From: Vagococcus proximus
Lineage (GTDB): Bacteria > Bacillota > Bacilli > Lactobacillales > Vagococcaceae
NCBI RefSeq assembly: GCF_029143285.1
Contig: NZ_JAPDSH010000002.1
Location: 62,001 to 126,000, forward strand
DNA length: 64,000 nucleotides
Reading direction: 5' to 3'
Shown here: positions 37,750 to 43,582 of the stretch, one piece after another
Numbering within the stretch: position 1 is the stretch's first letter
How the letters are laid out: each line of letters begins with the position of its first letter
Notes under the pieces: model-generated
Seen by the model: only the letters and a program-made list of their open reading frames with translations
Databases searched by the model: none
Told to the model about the DNA's origin: nothing
Program-made: the position numbers and the translations under genes

Positions 37750-38598
37750 ATGCTGCTTAAAAAAATAGATCAAGGAAAACAATTTTTAGAGGAACATGGT
37801 GATTTATTCAGTTGTCCAAAATGTCGTAAAGCGATGATAAATAAAGACTATAGCTTAATTTGCCGCAAACAACATCGTTTTGACTTAGCGAAAAAAGGGA
37901 CCATCAATTTCATCAACCATCAAATTAAAACGGACTATGACAAAGAGATGTTAAGTCACCGTCAAAAAATGATTCAAATCGGATTATATGAGCCATTGAT
38001 TCAGCGTATTTTAGAAGCCAGCCAAGAAGTATCAATAGAAAGTATCGTTGATATTGGATGCGGAGAAGGAAGCTTTTTAAAAGAATTAACAGATAAAGGG
38101 TTAGAAGGTACTAAAATTGGTTTTGACATTTCAAAAGATGGGGTTGCGTTGGCAACAAGCCAAGATATTGATGCTTTTTGGTGTGTAGCAGATATTACCA
38201 CACTACCGTTTGCGGATCAAAGTATGACGCATTTATTAAACATTTTTTCACCAAGTCATTATGAGGAATTTAGACGTGTTTTGAAACCTGGCGGTCGCTT
38301 GATAAAAGTAGTACCTGAAGAAAATTATTTAAAAGAAATGCGAGAGGTTTTTTATCAAGACGATAAAGAAAAACAAACGTATAGTAATGAAAAAGTAGTA
38401 ACGAAATTTAAAGAAGAGATGACCTTAATTTCACAAGAACGCTTAACCTATCAAGTGCCTGTTCCAACAGAACGTCAAGAAGATTTATTAGCTATGTCAC
38501 CGTTAAAATGGGGGGCATCACCTGAGTCACTAAGGAAAGCACAAGAAACCTCAATAGAATTTATCACAGTAGACGTTTTAGTATTAATAGGGGAATAA
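37750..38598 (+). CDS. rlmA: 23S rRNA (guanine-N1)-methyltransferase RlmA
   Basis: This 282-residue enzyme has an N-terminal zinc ribbon (FSCPKCRKAM ... LICRKQHRFD, Cys4/His-type, residues about 20-45) followed by LAKKGTINF. A Rossmann methyltransferase domain follows with the SAM motif VDIGCGEGSFL (near 99). It methylates G745/G748 in helix 35 of 23S rRNA; the subgroup (I or II) decides the position and the effect on tylosin-type macrolides and cannot be settled here. The ATG lies after GGAAGGGAGCATGAGTTT. Its stop overlaps a cre-like sequence. Confidence 0.88.
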   Translation: MLLKKIDQGKQFLEEHGDLFSCPKCRKAMINKDYSLICRKQHRFDLAKKGTINFINHQIKTDYDKEMLSHRQKMIQIGLYEPLIQRILEASQEVSIESIVDIGCGEGSFLKELTDKGLEGTKIGFDISKDGVALATSQDIDAFWCVADITTLPFADQSMTHLLNIFSPSHYEEFRRVLKPGGRLIKVVPEENYLKEMREVFYQDDKEKQTYSNEKVVTKFKEEMTLISQERLTYQVPVPTERQEDLLAMSPLKWGASPESLRKAQETSIEFITVDVLVLIGE

Positions 38599-38609
38599 AA
38601 ACGTTTTCA
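38596..38609 (+). promoter_or_regulatory. cre-like site upstream of the trmL leader RNA
   Basis: TAAAAACGTTTTCA fits the catabolite-responsive element TGWAANCGNTNWCA at all but one position and lies 15 bases before a -35 box. CcpA control is inference. Confidence 0.4.
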
Positions 38610-38623
38610 ATGGTAAAGACCTA

Positions 38624-38652
38624 TTGCTTTTACATAGGGGCTTTGGTATAGT
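38624..38652 (+). promoter_or_regulatory. Promoter of the structured RNA upstream of trmL
   Basis: TTGCTT (38624-38629), a 17-base spacer and an extended -10 TGG-TATAGT ending at 38652 form one of the best promoters in the window. Start predicted near 38659. Confidence 0.7.
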
Positions 38653-38658
38653 TGTTTT

Positions 38659-38775
38659 AAGATATTTTTCGATAGTTTTTATCAGAGTCCTGTTCTGATA
38701 AAAGTTAGTGAAAGATACTTCACTAACGTAGCGACTCGCAGTGAATTGACACCGAGGCGATACGTTCTTTTTTTT
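38659..38775 (+). ncRNA. Candidate small structured RNA or attenuated leader upstream of trmL
   Basis: About 115 nucleotides with no reading frame contain three consecutive hairpins. Hairpin 1 pairs 38678-38685 with 38695-38702. Hairpin 2 pairs GTTAGTGAA (38704-38712) with TTCACTAAC (38719-38727) perfectly. Hairpin 3 joins GTA (38728-38730) with TAC (38761-38763) and, inside, CTCG/CGAG and GTG/CAC, with G-A mismatches flanking a CG pair in the lower stem; it is followed by T-rich TCTTTTTTTT (38766-38775), the pattern of a terminator. A good promoter lies just upstream. It is either an independent small RNA or a leader that controls trmL. I recognise no known family. Confidence 0.55.
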
Positions 38776-38814
38776 GTCAAAATAACGAGGTAATTATATA
38801 TAGGAGGCAACACT

Positions 38815-39321
38815 TTGGCTAATCATATTGTATTATACGAACCAGTTATTCCTGCTAATACAGGGAATATCGCACGTACATGTGCGGCAACAAACACCCC
38901 TTTACATCTTATTGAACCACTAGGATTTTCAACAGATGACAAGCAGCTTAAACGAGCAGGCTTAGATTACTGGAATGATGTGGCAATCACTTATTATAAA
39001 GATTTAGGAGATTTTCTAGAGAAAAATCCAGATATCTCATTGCACTTGGTTACAAAATTTGGACATGATGTCTATAGCGATGTGGATTATAACGATGGTA
39101 AGGATCACTATTTTATGTTCGGTAAAGAAACAACAGGTTTACCGGAAGACTTTATGCGTGAGAATGAAGAAAAGTGCATCCGTATTCCAATGAATGATGA
39201 ACATGTTCGCTCATTAAACTTATCAAATACAGCAGCTTTAGTTGTTTATGAAGCGTTGCGTCAGCAGAGTTTTCCTAATTTAGAATTAACACATCATTAT
39301 GAAAATGATAAATTAGATTAA
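38815..39321 (+). CDS. trmL: tRNA (cytidine(34)-2'-O)-methyltransferase TrmL
   Basis: This 168-residue SPOUT methyltransferase modifies the wobble base of tRNA-Leu. It shows the knot-fold motifs [10 protein letters not shown] (near residue 17), FGKETTGLP (near 101) and [27 protein letters not shown]. The start is TTG, behind AGGAGG with seven bases of spacing. It lies downstream of a terminator-like hairpin at 38728-38775. Confidence 0.93.
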   Translation: MANHIVLYEPVIPANTGNIARTCAATNTPLHLIEPLGFSTDDKQLKRAGLDYWNDVAITYYKDLGDFLEKNPDISLHLVTKFGHDVYSDVDYNDGKDHYFMFGKETTGLPEDFMRENEEKCIRIPMNDEHVRSLNLSNTAALVVYEALRQQSFPNLELTHHYENDKLD

Positions 39322-39357
39322 AAAAAGAGACTAGAATATTTTCTAGTCTCTTTTTTT
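39321..39357. terminator. Terminator shared by trmL and the HD gene
   Basis: A 16-base perfect stem (39321-39336 with 39341-39356) surrounds TATT, with A- and T-runs at the base. Confidence 0.92.
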
Positions 39358-39918
39358 ATCAGCTGCATTTATTTTGTCTAATGTATCACTTCTAATTGCC
39401 TCTCTTAGCTCTGTTAGATAGCTAGAAAATTGAACTTTATCATCGGCATAGACAAGATTTAAGTCAAATTCATTCTCGCTCCAAGTGTTTATATCAGAAA
39501 GATTATGTTGGATTAGGGCTTCTAATGAGTCCAGTGCTTTATAGGTTTTCGCTTCGGGAGTTTCTCGTGCATTCATTTCATCAAAAAGTTGAGTTAGAGT
39601 GACAGTTGTTTTTTGAGGAAGTGATCCCAACCAATCATTAAGTTTATTTTGTTCAAGGATCTCATGTTCTGTGGTCTTATCAAATGTTGGAATATCTCCA
39701 GTGAAACATTCACCAAGGTCATGTATGAGACACATTTTGATGACTTTAGTCATGTCGATGTTAGTCAGCTCATCTTCTAGTAGCATAGCCGTGAGAGTCA
39801 TCATCCAAGTGTGTTCGGCAACACTTTCATGTCGACCTTGTGAGGTATAACAGTGTCTAGTGGTGTCTTTCAAACGTTCAGCAATCTGTAGAATATCAAG
39901 TAATTCTCTGCTTTTCAT
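39343..39918 (-). CDS. HD-domain phosphohydrolase (YfbR/HDDC2-like)
   Basis: This protein has HD-domain metal ligands: HESVAEHTW (first His near residue 28), LIHDLGECFTGDIP (HD pair near 68) and a later Asp near ALDSLEALIQ. YfbR-type enzymes are 5'-deoxynucleotidases acting on dNMPs, and the region HDLGE...GDIP is typical. Three in-frame ATGs lie close together (39942, 39930, 39918); GAGG six bases before the last one decides for 39918 (191 residues). No operon partner. Substrate not proven. Confidence 0.8.
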   Translation of the reverse strand: MKSRELLDILQIAERLKDTTRHCYTSQGRHESVAEHTWMMTLTAMLLEDELTNIDMTKVIKMCLIHDLGECFTGDIPTFDKTTEHEILEQNKLNDWLGSLPQKTTVTLTQLFDEMNARETPEAKTYKALDSLEALIQHNLSDINTWSENEFDLNLVYADDKVQFSSYLTELREAIRSDTLDKINAADKKRD

Positions 39919-39985
39919 TATACGCCTCATTTCTGTTGTCATAGGTGATATTACCTAACTAAAGAGTACTCTTTTAAAATAGTAT

Positions 39986-39999
39986 TGTAAACGTTTTAT
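39986..39999 (+). promoter_or_regulatory. Weak cre-like site upstream of the CAT-like gene
   Basis: TGTAAACGTTTTAT agrees with the catabolite-responsive element TGWAANCGNTNWCA except at the last two bases. It lies between the divergent HD and CAT-like genes. Confidence 0.3.
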
Positions 40000-40070
40000 A
40001 TTTAACTTGTTATTTTGAAAGGAATTAGGCACAATAAAGAAGAAAGTAATAGGTGGAGGGGAAATATGTT

Positions 40071-40694
40071 ATGAAACGAATTGATAAAGAGAACTGGGAT
40101 AGATTGGCTCATTTTAATGTCCATTCGCAGAGAGATGTTCCGATGTATGAGATAACAGTGGATGTTGATGTTACTAATTTAAAGAGCGTGGCAAAAGAAA
40201 AAGGTGTGTCATTTTATTATGCGTTGGTTTACTTAGTGACAGAGAGTTTGGATAGTATTGAAAATTTTAGATATAAAATTCAAGGGGAAGATGTTGTTCT
40301 ATATGATAGACTCATTCCGTCGTTTACAGATATGATAAAAGGAGAGACCTTGTATAAAGGGGTGACATTGGAAAAAGGAGAAGACTTATTAGAGTTTTGT
40401 AGACGAGCTAAAAAGATGTCAGATGACCAAACAGAGTACTTTCCAGACATTGAGTTTCCGTTAGATCAGTTAATTCATTTTTCTATGGTTCCTTGGTTGA
40501 ATTTTACAGCTTTTAAAAATCAATTTTATATTGATAAGGATGATTCAATTCCTAAGGTGACAATGGGGAAATATGTTGAAAAAGAAGGCCGATTACAACT
40601 GCCTCTAAGTATAGAAGTAAACCACCGATTAGTGGATGGCTATCATCTGGGGTTATTCTATGAAACACTTGCACGAAAAATAGAAGAGCTATAA
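40071..40694 (+). CDS. CatA-like (chloramphenicol acetyltransferase family) acyltransferase
   Basis: This 207-residue protein has the trimeric CAT fold pattern. The catalytic HxxxDG is NHRLVDGYH with H185 and D189, and upstream segments YYALVYLVTESLDSIENFRYKI and HFSMVPWLNFTAF match family strands. True CAT enzymes acetylate chloramphenicol; many chromosomal relatives do not confer resistance. There is no leader peptide, resistance neighbour or mobile element. An upstream GTG in frame (40053) is possible, but the ATG at 40071 lies nine bases after GGAGGGG. Activity cannot be judged from sequence. Confidence 0.82.
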   Translation: MKRIDKENWDRLAHFNVHSQRDVPMYEITVDVDVTNLKSVAKEKGVSFYYALVYLVTESLDSIENFRYKIQGEDVVLYDRLIPSFTDMIKGETLYKGVTLEKGEDLLEFCRRAKKMSDDQTEYFPDIEFPLDQLIHFSMVPWLNFTAFKNQFYIDKDDSIPKVTMGKYVEKEGRLQLPLSIEVNHRLVDGYHLGLFYETLARKIEEL

Positions 40695-40725
40695 AAAAAG
40701 AAGCTAACTTTTGTTAGCTTCTTTT
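40693..40725. terminator. Terminator shared by the CAT-like and ROK genes
   Basis: AAGCTAAC (40701-40708) pairs with GTTAGCTT (40713-40720) around TTTT, with A7 before and a T-run after. Confidence 0.9.
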
Positions 40726-41594
40726 TCGCTGTTTAAAAAGGGATAGATGGCTCCAATTAAGGCATTATTATTAAAGCTAGTAGGACTTTTGAAAGAAACT
40801 GATAAAAAGTTGGGTGGAAGAAGTTCATCGACTTTTTTACTTAAAATTGGAAGAATATAATCATTTTGTTTTGACACGCCACCCCCAATAAGAATAGTGT
40901 GGGGATCTAATAATAAAATTATAGAAGAAACACCTTTTGCTATTTCACTAATCCATTCATCAATAAGTGTAACAAATCTATTTTGACCAGATCGAGCATA
41001 TTCGAAAGCTTCAGGAACGGATATATTGAAATCCTTAACTAATTTTTTCTCTAAAGTGATCGTTGAGGCACGTTGTTCCCAGTAAGTATCAGTTTTACTA
41101 TCATAATTTAGATAACCAATAGAATTTTCATAATTGTGAGCACCAATATATAGGGAGTCATGGTTTAAAAAAGCACCACCAATACCAGTTCCAAGTGTTA
41201 AACAAAAAGTTTTTGGTGGGAGTTGTTGCTGCCAAACTTCACCTAATAAAGCAGCTTGGACATCATTAATAACAGAGACCGGAAGGCCAGTAACTTCTTC
41301 TAAAGTTTCTTTTATTTTCGTACCTGTATAATTAGGAATTAAAGGGTTAGCATATTTGATTTCGCCTTGTACTGTGTCAACAATACCAGCTGTACTAATC
41401 CCAATAGCTTTTATAGGATAGTGTTTCATTAAATCTAAGCTAACCTGTTTCAAGGTTGTCAAAATATGTTCATCATAATTTTTATGTGTGGGCACACTAT
41501 GATACTCATAAAGTTTAGTATCATTAGAGAGTAACGCATATTTAATTGTAGTGCCACCTACATCAAAAGCCAAATATAAAGGTTTTGAATCCAT
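40704..41594 (-). CDS. ROK family sugar kinase, likely N-acetylmannosamine kinase
   Basis: This 296-residue kinase starts with the phosphate loop LAFDVGGTTIKYAL and has STAGIVD, NDVQAALLGE and LGTGIGGAFL (catalytic Asp in ND). It lacks the CxCGxxGCxE zinc cluster seen in many ROK proteins. Because it is divergent from nanE-nanA, its probable substrate is N-acetylmannosamine; glucose is the main alternative. A GTG nine bases upstream is in frame but too close to AAGGAG; the ATG at 41594 has eight-base spacing and was chosen. Confidence 0.82.
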   Translation of the reverse strand: MDSKPLYLAFDVGGTTIKYALLSNDTKLYEYHSVPTHKNYDEHILTTLKQVSLDLMKHYPIKAIGISTAGIVDTVQGEIKYANPLIPNYTGTKIKETLEEVTGLPVSVINDVQAALLGEVWQQQLPPKTFCLTLGTGIGGAFLNHDSLYIGAHNYENSIGYLNYDSKTDTYWEQRASTITLEKKLVKDFNISVPEAFEYARSGQNRFVTLIDEWISEIAKGVSSIILLLDPHTILIGGGVSKQNDYILPILSKKVDELLPPNFLSVSFKSPTSFNNNALIGAIYPFLNSEKEANKS

Positions 41595-41627
41595 AAAGTA
41601 CACTCCTTTTTAACTGATTTTAATTAA

Positions 41628-41656
41628 AGCATAGCACTTCATCTTGGTATAATCAA
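41628..41656 (-). promoter_or_regulatory. Promoter of the ROK kinase gene
   Basis: On the minus strand TTGATT (41656-41651), a 17-base spacer and TATGCT (41633-41628) point at the ROK gene. Confidence 0.6.
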
Positions 41657-41663
41657 TCGCTTT

Positions 41664-41680
41664 ATGAAAATAAGTTTCAT
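41664..41680. promoter_or_regulatory. Palindromic operator candidate between the divergent nan promoters
   Basis: ATGAAA-N5-TTTCAT lies between the -35 boxes of the ROK and nanE promoters; an imperfect copy begins at about 41742 (TTATGAAAGAAGTTT). Position and symmetry suggest a repressor site for the sialic acid genes. The regulator is not in the window. Confidence 0.4.
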
Positions 41681-41691
41681 TATTTTTTGTA

Positions 41692-41720
41692 TTGTGTAAT
41701 TTATTTCTTTATGATAAGAT
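41692..41720 (+). promoter_or_regulatory. Promoter of nanE-nanA
   Basis: TTGTGT (41692-41697), a 17-base spacer and TAAGAT (41715-41720) lie about 55 bases before nanE. Confidence 0.55.
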
Positions 41721-41775
41721 TACGTTGTAATCGTATTCATTTATGAAAGAAGTTTAAAGATAGGTAGGAAAGTAT

Positions 41776-42465
41776 ATGTTAGATAAGAGTAAAGAAATAA
41801 CTAAAGGATTAATCGTATCGTGTCAGGCACTTGAAACAGAACCATTACATAGCTCTCATATAATGGGAAGAATGGCTATAGCAGCAGTAAGTTCAGGTGC
41901 TGTGGGGATAAGATCTAATTCACCAAAAGATATTTTAGAAATAAAAAAACAAGTAAAGGTTCCAGTTATTGGTATTTGGAAGCAAGTCTATGGAGACTCT
42001 CCTGTTTTTATTACACCTACTATCAAAGAGATGCGTGCAGTAGCTGACACAGGATGCGAAATCATAGCCTGTGATGCAACTCTAAGGGAACGTCCTAATG
42101 GTGAGCATTTATCAGATATTATTGAAGTAATACGAAAAGAGTATCCGAATATTTTATTAATGGCGGATTGCTCAACAGTAAAAGAAGCAGAACATGCTTG
42201 TAAACTAGGGTTTGATTTTATAGGGACAACATTGCATGGGTATACGGAAGAAACAGAAGGTATGAATATTGCTTCAGATGATTTTTTAGTGTTAAAAGAA
42301 TTTATAAAAAAATCAACAAAACCTGTTATTGCAGAAGGAAAAATTGACACACCAGATAAAGCAAAACGGACTCTTGATTTAGGCTGTTATGCAGTGGTAG
42401 TTGGTGGTGCAATTACAAGACCTCAGGAGATTACGCAGCGCTTCATAGATAAAATTCAAGAATAG
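41776..42465 (+). CDS. nanE: N-acetylmannosamine-6-phosphate 2-epimerase
   Basis: This 229-residue TIM-barrel enzyme converts ManNAc-6-P to GlcNAc-6-P in sialic acid breakdown. NanE family segments are GLIVSCQALETEPLHS, PVIGIWKQVYGDSPVFITPT, IIACDATLRERPNG (with the catalytic Lys/Asp region), DFIGTTLHGYTEET, PVIAEGKI and VVVGGAITRPQEIT. The ATG follows TAGGTAGGAAAGTAT. It is 44 bases before nanA with a small hairpin between them, so the two are one operon. Confidence 0.93.
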   Translation: MLDKSKEITKGLIVSCQALETEPLHSSHIMGRMAIAAVSSGAVGIRSNSPKDILEIKKQVKVPVIGIWKQVYGDSPVFITPTIKEMRAVADTGCEIIACDATLRERPNGEHLSDIIEVIRKEYPNILLMADCSTVKEAEHACKLGFDFIGTTLHGYTEETEGMNIASDDFLVLKEFIKKSTKPVIAEGKIDTPDKAKRTLDLGCYAVVVGGAITRPQEITQRFIDKIQE

Positions 42466-42509
42466 CTAACTGAAATAAAGTTAGTTAAAAATATAAGGAG
42501 TGTTATATT

Positions 42510-43421
42510 ATGAAAAATTTAGATAAATACAAAGGTATTATTCCAGCATTTTACGCGTGTTATGATGACGAAGGTAATATTAGTCCAGAACGTATTCAAA
42601 AACTGGCAACTTATTATTTAGAAAAAGGTGTAAAAGGATTATATGTAGGTGGTAGTTCAGGGGAATGTATCTATCAAACAGTAGAAGAACGTAAACTAGT
42701 ATTAGAAAACGTGATGGAAGCTGTCGGAGGCAAGATGACAATTATTGCTCATATTGCTGCTCCATCAACTCGTGATAGCGTTGAATTAGCTAAACATGCT
42801 GAAAGTTTAGGCGTAGATGCTTTAGCAGCTATTCCACCGATTTACTTTGTGCTTCCTGAAGCATCTATTGAAGCTTACTGGACAAGCATGATTGAAGCAA
42901 CTTCTTTAGATTTCATTATTTATAACATTCCTCAAACAACAGGCTATGCCTTATCTGTTGATTTATTCAAAAAGATGATGGAAAAAGACCAAGTTATTGG
43001 TGTTAAAAATTCATCTATGCCTGTAATGGATATCAATGTTTTTAAACTTAACTCAGAAAAAGAATCTATCATCTTTAATGGTCCAGATGAGCAATTTGTT
43101 GGTGGTCGTGTGATGGGTGCTGATGCAGGGATTGGTGGAACATATGGTGTAATGCCAGAGTTATTCTTGGAAGCTGATAAATGCATTAAAGAGAAAAATA
43201 TGGAAAAAGCATTTGAAATTCAAACAGCAATCAATGAAATTATCTTTAAAATGTTATCATATGGTGGAAACTTATATGATGTAATGAAACTTATTTTAGG
43301 TATGAATGGTGTGGAAGTAGGACGCGTACGTGGGCCATTATCACCAGTTGCGAAAGATCGTGAAGCGAGCGTAGTAGAAGCTAAAGAAATGATCGACGCT
43401 GCTATCTCAAAATTTTGTTAA
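42510..43421 (+). CDS. nanA: N-acetylneuraminate lyase
   Basis: This 303-residue DHDPS-family aldolase splits sialic acid into ManNAc and pyruvate. The Schiff-base Lys is K166 in VIGVKNSS, and Y138 in IIYNIPQTTGYAL is the conserved tyrosine; GGSSGECIYQT binds the carboxylate. The length and residue numbers match the Escherichia coli enzyme (Y137, K165) closely. It lies behind AAGGAGTGT. No sialic acid transporter, sialidase or NagA/NagB gene is in the window. Confidence 0.94.
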   Translation: MKNLDKYKGIIPAFYACYDDEGNISPERIQKLATYYLEKGVKGLYVGGSSGECIYQTVEERKLVLENVMEAVGGKMTIIAHIAAPSTRDSVELAKHAESLGVDALAAIPPIYFVLPEASIEAYWTSMIEATSLDFIIYNIPQTTGYALSVDLFKKMMEKDQVIGVKNSSMPVMDINVFKLNSEKESIIFNGPDEQFVGGRVMGADAGIGGTYGVMPELFLEADKCIKEKNMEKAFEIQTAINEIIFKMLSYGGNLYDVMKLILGMNGVEVGRVRGPLSPVAKDREASVVEAKEMIDAAISKFC

Positions 43422-43436
43422 TTAATGTTTAAACCA

Positions 43437-43470
43437 AAAAGAAGCTAACGAAAGTTAGTTTCTTTTTTAT
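43437..43470 (+). terminator. Terminator of nanE-nanA
   Basis: GAAGCTAAC (43441-43449) and GTTAGTTTC (43454-43462) pair around a GAAA tetraloop with one G-U, then a T-run. Confidence 0.9.
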
Positions 43471-43515
43471 TTCTAACAACTCTCTATAATTAAGACTAGT
43501 TTACGTCTTTTTTTC

Positions 43516-43544
43516 TTGTTATTATAGATAGGAGATACTATGAT
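43516..43544 (+). promoter_or_regulatory. Promoter of recD2
   Basis: TTGTTA (43516-43521), a 17-base spacer and TATGAT (43539-43544) lie about 40 bases before the start. Confidence 0.65.
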
Positions 43545-43582
43545 AGTAAGATAGTAATTGGACAAATAAAGGAGGAAATGAA

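Noticed and set aside
40071-40694. Acquired chloramphenicol resistance gene
   Set aside because: No mobile element, leader peptide or resistance neighbour; only fold-level resemblance and the catalytic motif are seen.
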